A stretch of DNA of 23,464 nucleotides from Halieaceae bacterium UBA4438 (GTDB lineage: Bacteria > Pseudomonadota > Gammaproteobacteria > Pseudomonadales > Halieaceae), in NCBI GenBank assembly GCA_002390485.1, contig DGPO01000132.1, positions 70,387 through 93,850 on the forward strand. The letters are read 5' to 3'. Position 1 is the first letter of the stretch, and each line of letters starts with the position of its first letter. The position numbers and the translations under genes were made by a program. The notes beneath the pieces are model-generated. The model was given only the letters and a program-made list of their open reading frames with translations. It was not told the origin of the DNA and searched no databases. Below are positions 1-8,227 of the stretch, one piece after another.

Positions 1-2
1 CC

Positions 3-701
3 GAGGGATGCTTGATTTTAAAGCCCACCGAAAACCTCGTTACCGGTGAATTACCGCTCCTTGATGAAGGCGGCATTACCTGCACCTTCACACGCGAGCT
101 CGCGCTCGCGCGCGATGACCTTCATTTTCTTACCTGGGAGCACCCATTGGTCAGAGAGACGATCGATGTTGTTTATCACTCCGAGCTCGGAAATGCGTCA
201 GTTGCACTGATCAAACAAAAGAGTATCAAGCCTGGCACCGTGCTGATTGAAACGCTACACACGGCAGACTGCCAAGCCCCAAAACGCTTACAAATCGGTC
301 GTTACCTTGATCAATCCCCTCTCCGATTTCTTATCTCCTTGGAGGGACGTGATCTCAGCGAGGCTGTGAATTGCGAAACCCTGACGAGATTGCTCAAACC
401 CGTCAGCATCACGCAAAGTGCGGGTGTCATTAGAGAGCTCCGACCGAAAGTCGTAACGGCCCTTAAACACCTAGAACAGCGGGCCTTGGAGCGTGTCACC
501 TCACTCAAGGCCGATGCGCACACCCGGGTGTCTCAAGAGCTGACACACGAGGCACATCGCCTCGAAGCCTTGGGAGAACGAAACGGCTCCGTAAGAAGCG
601 ACGAAATTGCGACCGTACGATCACTGGAGCACGATACGCTAGAGGCGCTCAATCGAGCGGAACCTCGCCTTCAAGGCATACGCCTTATTGTCGCCACGTG
701 A
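3..701 (+). CDS. rapA: RNA polymerase-associated ATPase RapA (HepA), C-terminal part only
   Basis: RapA is a SWI/SNF-type ATPase that binds RNA polymerase and helps recycle it after transcription. Only the last ~233 residues are here: the frame is open to the left window edge, so the helicase domains lie outside. The motif ALARDDLHFLTWEHPLVRE (about residues 34-52 of the fragment), followed by VALIKQKSIKPGTVLIE and a helical C-terminal tail ending LQGIRLIVAT, matches the C-terminal domain of E. coli RapA (968 aa) as I remember it. A TTG at 12 is not a real start; the family continues well upstream. The gene ends 7 bases before the end of the opposite-strand DUF3604 gene, with no terminator-like hairpin between them. 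Identity is confident; whether the upstream part is intact cannot be seen. Confidence 0.9.
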   Translation, partial: EGCLILKPTENLVTGELPLLDEGGITCTFTRELALARDDLHFLTWEHPLVRETIDVVYHSELGNASVALIKQKSIKPGTVLIETLHTADCQAPKRLQIGRYLDQSPLRFLISLEGRDLSEAVNCETLTRLLKPVSITQSAGVIRELRPKVVTALKHLEQRALERVTSLKADAHTRVSQELTHEAHRLEALGERNGSVRSDEIATVRSLEHDTLEALNRAEPRLQGIRLIVAT

Positions 702-708
702 GACGAGC

Positions 709-2568
709 TTAATCAGGTCGATACCAGATAGGTGACGAGTACGCGCGCTCTTGGATGACGTCGGGCCGTCGCGTCTCAACATCGTCACTCAGGGCAAGCT
801 TATCAAGCAGCGAGTGACGAGGCGTTGGCACCTCCAGAACGCGTACGTAATAAAACGCTGATTCTGCTGGGTCAAAACGAGGGTCTTGCCACTGCGCCAT
901 CAACGTTGCGGCACCGTGAGCGTTACTCCAGCTACCGGTCTCAAGGTCCACGGTGTTGCTCACGGCTGCCAGTGATCCGTCGGGTTGTAAGCGATCATCA
1001 GACGACCAAGCCACATCAAAGACCTGCTCGCGCGCATCGCCTTCTTCGCTGATCCAGCCTTTTACGATCTGAATGCGGTCAAGTGCGCCAGACTTCGGAT
1101 CGGCCATCGCCTGCACTAAAAACGTGGGGGCAGATGCACCCTTGGCTGCAATTTCACCGCCCATGGCCACGGCGTCACTGAGGTCTGTGGGGAGCGATGA
1201 TGACGTCAGCAAAGCCCCATCGAGATCATAACCTGCGTAGAACCTGAGACCGATCCGAGGGCCCGTGGTGGCGTACGTTTCTCGCCGCTTCATGGCCGCA
1301 AGAATCGCTTCGCGTGTATTTTCCTCGGCCCACACAGCCGCCAAGCCCTGCGCGCCCATGGCCCACCCAAACGAACTGTTCGCATTGTCGGACCATCCAT
1401 CCAGCTTTGCTGAGGGCATTGAGTCGGTTGCAAACTTGCCGTGGAAATTACTTTCCTCGGCAGCCGCCAGCCCTGTGTGGGCGTCAGTGGAACCAATGAC
1501 GCCAAACTGGTAAGGGTTGACACCTATTTTCTGCTCCAACTGCAGCCCACGGATCAATGCCGAACGAACAAAATCGCCCACTTGCGGTTTGTACTCAGTC
1601 CAGTCTCGCTGAATGTAATAGGGATAATTTTCAAAGTCGGCAAACGGGTCATCAGGCGATAACGTTTGATGCGCCTCCGAGTCGCCCTTGTATTGCGTTA
1701 TCTCGACAATAGGCTCCCAACGCCGGCGAATCTCGGCGTATTCGGGACCGATAGGCTCATTGCGCATGGTAATGGTGTCAAACATAGCCCCCTTTGAAAT
1801 GTTTGAGTTGTGCGGAATGGCAATAAAATTTCCACCCGTGTCCTGACTGGTCTTATCCAGCCAGGCCCACAAATCTTCGGGATACAAACTGTCATCCGAG
1901 CCAAACGGCTGAAAAGCCTTCGCCGACTCACCGTCCAAATCTGTCATGACGACACGATGCAGGTTTGCGCCGCCAGGAATCAAACTGTATTCCCAACCTA
2001 AAATCGCAGAAAACTCACCCGGTACATTATTGGCCTCAGCGGCGTCAGCAATATCGCGCCACGCCTGATCCTCAATCACCGGCACTGTCGGAAAAACCGA
2101 GCCGGCGAGATCCCACTCTGAAATAGCCTCCTGCGGCGTATCGAAAGGCTCGGGCAACTGACGCACAAAAAAACTACGACCCTCTCCCTTTTTTATCGCA
2201 TCGCGAATCAAATATTGGACGTACCACGTACGAAGCTTCTGAACAAAACCCATGTCATCTGTGGAGATACCCACATTGTATAAATGGCGAATCGCACCCA
2301 AGAATTCTGCGTGATCTGACACCACTAAAAAGTCGAGCGGTGTCTCCAGTTGCACCCGCGCTTTATGACCGGGGTGTTCAACCGGTATGCCTCGTGCAAA
2401 GCGATAGGCTTCGTCGGGGCCCACGGAAAAGTTTCGGTTAGTAAACGCATCAAAGGAACGATTGGTATGCAGGTGCGTATCACCCCAATACACCTGCTTT
2501 TCACTCGCGAGTGCAGGCAAGGCGACCAGTAGTGCAACCAGTCCAGAAATAACCTTTTTATTAACCAT
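709..2568 (-). CDS. Secreted DUF3604 protein (PHP-like metal-binding fold)
   Basis: This is a 619-residue protein of the DUF3604 family, whose members look like PHP-type metal hydrolases; no substrate is established that I know of. Metal-site-like motifs follow in order: WGDTHLHT (28-35), VVSDHAEF (82-89), GWEYS (191-195), IPHNSN (251-256) and GSTDAHTG (about 360). The N-terminus has two lysines, a hydrophobic stretch and ALA-S near residues 19-22, a typical Sec signal peptide, so the protein is probably periplasmic or outer-membrane associated. I chose the ATG at 2568 (preceded by GGTAGGT), not the GTG/TTG-type extension to 2628. The longer form overlaps the crotonase gene and would bury the signal peptide behind 20 extra residues. 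It is the last gene of a probable minus-strand operon, 44 bases after the crotonase gene. Family confident, function unknown. Confidence 0.85.
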   Translation of the reverse strand: MVNKKVISGLVALLVALPALASEKQVYWGDTHLHTNRSFDAFTNRNFSVGPDEAYRFARGIPVEHPGHKARVQLETPLDFLVVSDHAEFLGAIRHLYNVGISTDDMGFVQKLRTWYVQYLIRDAIKKGEGRSFFVRQLPEPFDTPQEAISEWDLAGSVFPTVPVIEDQAWRDIADAAEANNVPGEFSAILGWEYSLIPGGANLHRVVMTDLDGESAKAFQPFGSDDSLYPEDLWAWLDKTSQDTGGNFIAIPHNSNISKGAMFDTITMRNEPIGPEYAEIRRRWEPIVEITQYKGDSEAHQTLSPDDPFADFENYPYYIQRDWTEYKPQVGDFVRSALIRGLQLEQKIGVNPYQFGVIGSTDAHTGLAAAEESNFHGKFATDSMPSAKLDGWSDNANSSFGWAMGAQGLAAVWAEENTREAILAAMKRRETYATTGPRIGLRFYAGYDLDGALLTSSSLPTDLSDAVAMGGEIAAKGASAPTFLVQAMADPKSGALDRIQIVKGWISEEGDAREQVFDVAWSSDDRLQPDGSLAAVSNTVDLETGSWSNAHGAATLMAQWQDPRFDPAESAFYYVRVLEVPTPRHSLLDKLALSDDVETRRPDVIQERAYSSPIWYRPD

Positions 2569-2612
2569 GGTTGTACCTACCGTCTGTCGCCGCTGAAGAA
2601 TGACGTTGCGTT

Positions 2613-3401
2613 TCACTGACCTTTCCACTGCGGCTTTTGCTTGTTGAAAAAAGAAATTACCGCATTCTTCGCATCGTCACTGTCGATACAGATGGCCTGC
2701 AACGTTGCTTCTCTGGAAATGGTTTCATCGAGGGAATGAGTCTGGCCAAAGTTGACCGCCGCTTTTGTGTAACGCAACGCCAGTGGTGACCGCTCTGCCA
2801 CCTCCTGCGCAAAAGCCAGCCCGTCCTGACGCAGGGTTTCATCGGGAAATACCCGATTGACCATCCCCATTGTTAACGCCTTGTCCGCTGTGAGTTTTTC
2901 CCCCAAAGCCATCAACTCGTAAGCGCGCTTTGTCCCTACCAAACGAGGAATGAGCCACGTCGCGCCCCCATCAGGAACCAAGCCGATCGCAGAGAACGGT
3001 TGATATAAAAACGCCTTCTCACCCATACATGCCAAGTCACAGGCCATTGCGTACGAGTAGGCAATCCCAGCGCAAGGTCCATTGATAACGGCAATCCAGG
3101 GCTTGGAACTGTTGTGTATTGCGAGTACGCCTGGCTTGTACTCAAAGTTGAGGTCGCTCTCTACCGAGTGACCGTTAGACATTCCAGTGTCCTCAGAGAG
3201 ATCGGCGCCGGCACTAAATGCCCGGCCGTTACCGGTCAAAATGACAACACGGACCGAGTCTTCAAGATTCGCAGCAATCGCTGCTTGCGCAATTTCTCGA
3301 CGCAAAGTCGTGTTAAACGTATTCATTTTTTCGGGTCGATTGAGTGCGATCGTCATGATGCCGCCCTCTTGAGTGACGTCGAGCGTTTCGTACTGACTCA
3401 T
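2613..3401 (-). CDS. Enoyl-CoA hydratase/isomerase (crotonase family, PaaG-like)
   Basis: A 262-residue crotonase-fold enzyme acting on an acyl-CoA thioester in the cytoplasm. Oxyanion-hole segments are visible as AFSAGADLSED (about 60-70) and NGPCAGIAYSYAMACDL (about 106-122). The position of the first catalytic Glu of true hydratases (QPE in rat ECH) reads QPFSAIGLVPDGGATW, whereas the second Glu is kept in AYELMALGEKL. The FSxIGLxPDxGxTW pattern is that of PaaG-type 1,2-epoxyphenylacetyl-CoA isomerases and relatives, so isomerase chemistry is at least as likely as hydration. The ATG at 3401 has a good AGAGGG site 7 bases upstream. It lies 65 bases after the acyl-CoA ligase gene and 44 before DUF3604, suggesting one transcript. 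The exact substrate cannot be told from sequence. Confidence 0.88.
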   Translation of the reverse strand: MSQYETLDVTQEGGIMTIALNRPEKMNTFNTTLRREIAQAAIAANLEDSVRVVILTGNGRAFSAGADLSEDTGMSNGHSVESDLNFEYKPGVLAIHNSSKPWIAVINGPCAGIAYSYAMACDLACMGEKAFLYQPFSAIGLVPDGGATWLIPRLVGTKRAYELMALGEKLTADKALTMGMVNRVFPDETLRQDGLAFAQEVAERSPLALRYTKAAVNFGQTHSLDETISREATLQAICIDSDDAKNAVISFFNKQKPQWKGQ

Positions 3402-3466
3402 CAGTTATCCCTCTTATTTTCGCAGGCTAGGCCCAGTGTTATTGTCTTATCTGATTCACTGAACGC

Positions 3467-5176
3467 TTAGTCTGCGGATGTAGGATCAAGGACATCGCGA
3501 AGTTCGCGCTTGAGGAACTTCCCATTCGCATTGCGCGGTAGCGGCTCAGCGAGAAACCATATGTAGCGCGGCACTTTAAAGGCAGCGAGACGCGTTGACA
3601 GGTGCTCTCGAAGCCCTGCAGCGTCTAACATTGCACCGTCCTTGAGGTGAATGGCCGCACCCACCTCCTCCCCAAAGCGATCGTCGGGGACAGCAAAAGC
3701 CACACACTCAAGCACTGCGGGATGATCGAATAGGGCAAACTCAACCTCAGCACCGTAAATGTTCTCACCACCACGCAGAATCATGTCTTTGGCGCGATCG
3801 ACGAGAAACAGAAATCCATCCTCATCAAAATAACCAATATCGCCCGTGTGAAGCCAGCCGTCGACAATGGTTTCTGCCGTGGCTTCGGGTCGATTAAGGT
3901 ATCCTTTAATGACCGCAGCACCCTTGACACACACCTCTCCCACCTCGCCTGAGGCGAGCACTGCGCCCTCTGCGTCGATCACGCGACCCTCGAATGTCGG
4001 CGCAAGATAACCGCAGCTCTCGGGACGATCGAGGAATACGTCGCCGGCAATATAAGTGATGATTCCACAGACCTCTGTCATACCGTAACCTTGGGCAGGA
4101 CGGGCTTTTTTCGTCTGCTCATCGACCTTGCGTGCCAAGTCAGGTTGCATCGCAGCGCCTCCGCCGCCCATGCTGGCGAGACTTGACGTGTCGTAGTCAC
4201 TAAACTCAGGGTGATTCAGTAGTTCGCGCGTCATCATTGGCACTGCGCTGATGGTATTAACACCCTCAGCCTCAATGAGTTTTAACGCGTCTAGTGTGTC
4301 CCACTTGTACATCAGAATAAAACGACTGCCCGCGAGCGTACCGGCTTGTACGGCACAATTGTTAGCGGTCACGTGGAACAGCGGCGTTGCGATCAGCGAG
4401 GTCGCCGCGGGCGGAGACTGAACGGCCACATCGGAGGCGCTCTCTGCCTTGGAAAGTGCCGCGGCCGTCGCGTAAGTCCGACCCATCGCCACGACGTTCA
4501 AGACATTGGTCACGCATCCACGGTTCGTCAGTTGCGCGCCTTTAGGCCGTCCCGTCGTTCCCGAGGTGTAGAAAATGCATGCGACGCTATCGGGGTCTAT
4601 GTCCAGCGCTGGTAATTGAGCGCCGTCGATCTTAGCGGAATGAAAATCAATTGCGTCCACCGGCGAGTTTGTTTCACGAACCGAGACCACGGTGATGTCG
4701 GGGTACTTTTCCTGCAGTTGTGCAAAAGCCTCCAAACGTCGATCGTCGGCGATGAGGACCTTGGGTTTTGAATCGTTCAGGGCGTAGTCCAGTTCGTCAG
4801 CAACCCACCAGGCGTTCATGCCCACGACTGCCGCACCGATACTGTTTATTGCCCAGTGCGCCATCATCCATTCTGGGTAGTTGCGCATCGCAATCGCCAC
4901 ATGATCGCCAGGCTCGATGCCTTGCGCCGTCAGCCATGCGGCAAATTCCGCCACGACTTTAGCCGCCTGGGCATAGGTCCATCGCTCATCCTGATAAACA
5001 AGGTACTCTGAGTCCCCATGTGCTGTAGAAAGCGCCCATAAGTCCCTCATAGAGCCGGGGGCTTGAGCAAACGCTTTTACGGGCACCCCGTCGCGCTCAA
5101 TGGTCGTCAACTCCAACAATCCGCCCGGTGCAGTTGTCATCTCGAGCGCTTCTTTAAACTGCGTTACAACAGACAT
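3467..5176 (-). CDS. AMP-forming acyl-CoA synthetase (acyl-CoA ligase)
   Basis: A 569-residue ANL-superfamily ligase that activates a carboxylic acid to its acyl-AMP and then its CoA thioester. All core motifs are present: the P-loop YTSGTTGRPKG (203-213), GYGMTE (363-368), WLHTGD (441-446), the hinge/A8 region DRAKDMILRGGENIYGAE (460-477) and the catalytic C-terminal lysine in NANGKFLKRE (K553). No signal or membrane segment is seen, so it is cytoplasmic. The ATG at 5176 has AGGGAG 11 bases upstream; an in-frame ATG at 5140 is possible. It heads the probable operon with the crotonase and DUF3604 genes and is divergent from the kinase gene at 5341. The fatty-acyl or aromatic/hydroxy acid substrate is unknown; closest in look to the FadD/FadK and LvaE types. 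Confidence 0.9.
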   Translation of the reverse strand: MSVVTQFKEALEMTTAPGGLLELTTIERDGVPVKAFAQAPGSMRDLWALSTAHGDSEYLVYQDERWTYAQAAKVVAEFAAWLTAQGIEPGDHVAIAMRNYPEWMMAHWAINSIGAAVVGMNAWWVADELDYALNDSKPKVLIADDRRLEAFAQLQEKYPDITVVSVRETNSPVDAIDFHSAKIDGAQLPALDIDPDSVACIFYTSGTTGRPKGAQLTNRGCVTNVLNVVAMGRTYATAAALSKAESASDVAVQSPPAATSLIATPLFHVTANNCAVQAGTLAGSRFILMYKWDTLDALKLIEAEGVNTISAVPMMTRELLNHPEFSDYDTSSLASMGGGGAAMQPDLARKVDEQTKKARPAQGYGMTEVCGIITYIAGDVFLDRPESCGYLAPTFEGRVIDAEGAVLASGEVGEVCVKGAAVIKGYLNRPEATAETIVDGWLHTGDIGYFDEDGFLFLVDRAKDMILRGGENIYGAEVEFALFDHPAVLECVAFAVPDDRFGEEVGAAIHLKDGAMLDAAGLREHLSTRLAAFKVPRYIWFLAEPLPRNANGKFLKRELRDVLDPTSAD

Positions 5177-5180
5177 TCTT

Positions 5181-5209
5181 TGTTTATCTCCCTACCGCGT
5201 GTGTTTATC
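5181..5209. repeat. Direct repeat TGTTTATC x2, 21-base period, around the ligase ribosome-binding site
   Basis: TGTTTATC occurs at 5181-5188 and again at 5202-5209, start to start 21 bases, or two helical turns. On the coding strand of the ligase the copies read GATAAACA and flank its Shine-Dalgarno AGGGAG. This could be an operator or an RNA-level site in the ligase leader, or chance in a slightly AT-rich leader. No regulator is known for it. Confidence 0.3.
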
Positions 5210-5256
5210 GTTATTGTTTGCCTATCTGGCTTGTCGCGCGTTTTCACTCAAGCAGT

Positions 5257-5285
5257 TTGCGGCCCGGTGGGGCGGCGTGTATAAC
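5257..5285 (+). promoter_or_regulatory. Candidate sigma70 promoter for the kinase gene
   Basis: TTGCGG (5257-5262) and TATAAC (5280-5285) are separated by exactly 17 bases in the intergenic region upstream of the gene at 5341. Transcription would start near 5292, giving a leader of about 50 bases that contains the GGGGAG ribosome-binding site. Each hexamer matches at least four consensus positions. Visual call only. Confidence 0.45.
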
Positions 5286-5340
5286 GCGCTAAAGCACAAT
5301 ACTGAAACATCGAACAGTTAGCTAGATTGGGGAGTAAAAA

Positions 5341-6354
5341 ATGGCGCAGGGACTCGACTTAACGCACTTAGACACTTGGATTAGGCGTCATGTCCCAGAA
5401 TTTCAAGGCCCCTTAACCGCCGAAAAGTTCTCGGGAGGGCAATCAAACCCCACCTTCAAGCTTACCGCGGGCGATCGACAATACGTCTTACGCAGGAAAC
5501 CCCAAGGCACACTGCTCGCATCCGCGCACGCTGTTGATCGCGAGTTCAAGGTCCTCTCGGCCTTGTCATCGACCAATGTGCCGGTACCCGTTCCCGTGGC
5601 TCTGTGTGAGGACGAAACGATTATTGGGTCGATGTTTTACGTCATGGAATATTTAGAAGGTCGTATATTTTGGGACCCAGCACTTCCCGAGGTTAACGAC
5701 GCAGACCGTGGGGAGATTTACGATCAGATGAACCAGGTTCTGGCCGACATGCACAACGTTGACATTCACGCTGTCGGCTTGAGTGATTACGGAAAACCCG
5801 GTAATTACTTTGAACGACAAATTGGTCGATGGACCAAACAATATCGAGCCGCCGAAACGACCCGTATCCCCGCCATGGAAAAACTGATCGAGTGGTTGCC
5901 AAACCACATGCCCGAGGACGATGGGCGCGTCTCACTCGTGCATGGGGACTACCGCCTCGACAATATGATCTTCCACCCCACCGAGCCTAAAATCATCGGG
6001 GTCTTGGACTGGGAGCTTTCAACCTTGGGGCACCCCCTCGCCGATCTCGCATACCAATTAATGGCGTGGCAGTTCCCTCGCGAATCTGGCATCAACGGAC
6101 TGGCAGGACTCGACCGTGCCGACCTCAATATACCTGACGATGAGCGCTATATCCGTCGGTACTGCGAACGGACAGGAACCGCCGGCATTGACGACTGGAA
6201 CTTTTACATGGCGTTTTGTTTTTTCAGACTCGCATCGATCACACAGGGCATCAGAAAGCGCGCATTGATTGGTACGGCTTCCAGTCCTGAGGCGGAAGCG
6301 AAGGCTGCGATGGTTGAGCCTCTTTCAGCAATGGGCGCCGCCTACACCGAGTGA
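5341..6354 (+). CDS. Phosphotransferase of the APH / ACAD10-11 / LvaA kinase family
   Basis: A 337-residue aminoglycoside-phosphotransferase-fold kinase. It shows the glycine-rich loop FSGGQSNPTFKL (30-41), a nucleotide-contact region YVLRRKPQG (48-56), the catalytic loop LVHGDYRLDN (199-208) and the metal-binding VLDWELSTLG (221-230). This is the subfamily found as the N-terminal domain of ACAD10/ACAD11 and as LvaA of Pseudomonas putida, which phosphorylates 4-hydroxyacyl-CoA during levulinate breakdown; it is unlikely to be an antibiotic resistance gene. The ATG has GGGGAG upstream. It is divergent from an acyl-CoA ligase operon, which fits a role in acyl-CoA metabolism, but no adjacent acyl-CoA dehydrogenase is present in this window. 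Its last 13 bases overlap the end of the opposite-strand histidine kinase gene. Fold confident, substrate inferred. Confidence 0.85.
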   Translation: MAQGLDLTHLDTWIRRHVPEFQGPLTAEKFSGGQSNPTFKLTAGDRQYVLRRKPQGTLLASAHAVDREFKVLSALSSTNVPVPVPVALCEDETIIGSMFYVMEYLEGRIFWDPALPEVNDADRGEIYDQMNQVLADMHNVDIHAVGLSDYGKPGNYFERQIGRWTKQYRAAETTRIPAMEKLIEWLPNHMPEDDGRVSLVHGDYRLDNMIFHPTEPKIIGVLDWELSTLGHPLADLAYQLMAWQFPRESGINGLAGLDRADLNIPDDERYIRRYCERTGTAGIDDWNFYMAFCFFRLASITQGIRKRALIGTASSPEAEAKAAMVEPLSAMGAAYTE

Positions 6355-8171
6355 TCTCTTTTTGTCGTTAGGTGTTGCGCGATCACTGTGGGAAATACGT
6401 TGACGTCTATGGGCTTTGTTAAGTAGTCCGTACAGCCCGCCTCCAGGCAGCGTCGCTCGTCCTCTACCGCAGCAAATGCCGTGAGTGCGACAATAGGCCC
6501 GCGCCATCCTATTTTGCGGAGGTGACGGCTGACTTCATGGCCATTCATAACCGGCATTTGAATGTCGGTCACCAACAGGTCCACCGCCGCCGGTGCAGAT
6601 TCTATGAGTGCCACTCCCTCCTGACCATTGCTGGCCGTGTGCACGGTCGCGCCCTCTCGCTCTAATACAATTTTTATGAGACTTGCCACCGTGTCGCTGT
6701 CCTCGCACACCACGATCGTCGCACCCGACAGGGCGGCTACAGGTGTCGAGTGGGTCACCGCTGGCCCCCTATTAATGTGAGGTGTGCGCAAGAGCGCGGG
6801 TTGCGCGGTGCCAAGGGCTTCCGCGATCATCGGAATTTGCACTTCCACAGTGGTGCCAACGCCCAGTGTCGAGGTTAGTGTAATCTGGCCCTGCAGTGCA
6901 TCGACAAACGACTTAACAACACTCAGGCCTAAGCCTGCACCCTCTATAGCAGCGAACTGTTGCTCGTCGTGAACACGCGTGAAAGGCTCATACACGCGAT
7001 CCAACACGTCTTTCGCAATACCTATTCCTGTGTCGGTGACCCGTAGAACAAACAGTGGCGCTGTCTTATCGACAGCGTCTGCAATATGGAGTGTTACGCG
7101 TCCTTTTAAGGTGTATTTAATGGCGTTAGTCAGCAGGTTCATCACGATTTCATTTAACTTCGAGCGATCTGAAATCCAAATCTTGGGCGCATTACTATCG
7201 GCGATAACTTCGAGTTCCAACCCCTTACGCGATGCGCGATCTCCCACCAGTGATGTTACGTTAGCCAGCCACGCCGTAACGTCAATTTGCTCAAGACTAA
7301 GGGATAAGCGGCCACTCTCAATCGCAGCCATGTCCAGCACGTTCCCAACCATGCCGGTCATGTACTCAGAATTTGAAACGATGGCCTGTTGCCACTCGTT
7401 TCGCTGACGCTCGCTACCCACGTCATCCATCAGCAGCTGTGCGTAGCCCATAATGGCCGTTAGCGGCGTCCTCATGTCATGAGAAACGCTGGCAATAAAT
7501 CGGCTCTTCGCATTCGATGCTGATTCTGCAGCCCGACGTGCTGTGTCCAACTCCACGGCCTGACGCTCTAGTCGCTCGAGCGCCAGCGCTGTGTCAAGAC
7601 GCGTTGACGCAAGGGCTGCGATCGTCATAAAGAGTTTTACATCCTCGTCCGAGAAAAAATGGGGATCGGGATGCTCTGAGTCCAAAACGCCAACCACGCG
7701 TCCCTCATGAAGGATTGGAACCGCCAACTCTGAGCAGCGAAAGCTGTCATCTAAAATATAACGCTCGTCAGCTCGGGTGTCGTTAATCAGTTCAAGCGTT
7801 CCGGTCTTCGCAACCGTTCCAACAATACCGGCTCCGATAGGAATGGATATCGGGTCCAAAATTTCCCGTTCCACAGGGTTCTTATCACCATGGGTTGCGC
7901 GTTGAATCAGTTGTTCACCGTCTGCACTGATGAGATAGACCACACAGTCAACAAAACCCAAATCACCAATGGCGGTCTTTGCGATATTCCAACAAATATC
8001 ATCCACGGAAGTCATAGACGCCTGACTCATTGTGAACTGGTGCAATACCTCTAAGTAGCGGTGCCGCGCAATGACACTCGCTTGAGTTTGCTCCGACTGT
8101 TTAACTGTCAAACGAGCACCCACTGATAGAAACGAAGCGATAGTGTAAGGTCGAACGGTGACGAACGGCAA
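6342..8171 (-). CDS. Soluble hybrid sensor histidine kinase (GAF-HisKA-HATPase-REC)
   Basis: Up to 609 residues. Order: a GAF sensor domain (about 40-195), HisKA with phospho-acceptor H231 in SVSHDMRTPLTAIMGY, HATPase_c with N box NLLTNAIKY (345-353), DTGIGIA (380-386) and GAGLGLS (411-417), then a receiver with acidic pair E490/D491, phospho-acceptor D536 in LLVTDIQMP, T564 and K587. No transmembrane segment is visible, so it senses a cytoplasmic signal. No output domain or separate response regulator gene lies nearby, so phosphate must pass to a partner elsewhere. Start unsure: 8171 is TTG without a ribosome-binding site; GTG at 8123 and TTG at 8111 are alternatives. The family match begins by about residue 36, so the Met at 48 is too late. 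It is divergent from the permease gene with 56 bases between, suggesting shared control. Confidence 0.88.
   Translation of the reverse strand: MPFVTVRPYTIASFLSVGARLTVKQSEQTQASVIARHRYLEVLHQFTMSQASMTSVDDICWNIAKTAIGDLGFVDCVVYLISADGEQLIQRATHGDKNPVEREILDPISIPIGAGIVGTVAKTGTLELINDTRADERYILDDSFRCSELAVPILHEGRVVGVLDSEHPDPHFFSDEDVKLFMTIAALASTRLDTALALERLERQAVELDTARRAAESASNAKSRFIASVSHDMRTPLTAIMGYAQLLMDDVGSERQRNEWQQAIVSNSEYMTGMVGNVLDMAAIESGRLSLSLEQIDVTAWLANVTSLVGDRASRKGLELEVIADSNAPKIWISDRSKLNEIVMNLLTNAIKYTLKGRVTLHIADAVDKTAPLFVLRVTDTGIGIAKDVLDRVYEPFTRVHDEQQFAAIEGAGLGLSVVKSFVDALQGQITLTSTLGVGTTVEVQIPMIAEALGTAQPALLRTPHINRGPAVTHSTPVAALSGATIVVCEDSDTVASLIKIVLEREGATVHTASNGQEGVALIESAPAAVDLLVTDIQMPVMNGHEVSRHLRKIGWRGPIVALTAFAAVEDERRCLEAGCTDYLTKPIDVNVFPTVIAQHLTTKRDHSV
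8142..8171 (-). promoter_or_regulatory. Possible sigma70 promoter for the hybrid kinase
   Basis: On the minus strand TTGCCG (8171-8166) is followed after 18 bases by TACACT (8147-8142). If real, the transcript starts near 8135, so translation would begin at GTG 8123 or TTG 8111, not at TTG 8171, with a very short leader. The match is modest and lies inside the longest reading frame. Confidence 0.25.
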
Positions 8172-8227
8172 CGAGCCGCGGGGTTCTCACCACTGAAGCG
8201 TCTCAACGCGATGAGGAGGCAACAAAT

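Noticed and set aside
5341..6354. Annotation of the APH-fold kinase as an antibiotic resistance gene
   Set aside because: Its motifs and acyl-CoA neighbourhood fit the ACAD10/11-LvaA subfamily, not aminoglycoside kinases.
6979..7407. 142-codon open frame on the plus strand across the hybrid histidine kinase
   Set aside because: Antisense to conserved HisKA and HATPase motifs, no ribosome-binding site, no recognisable domain.
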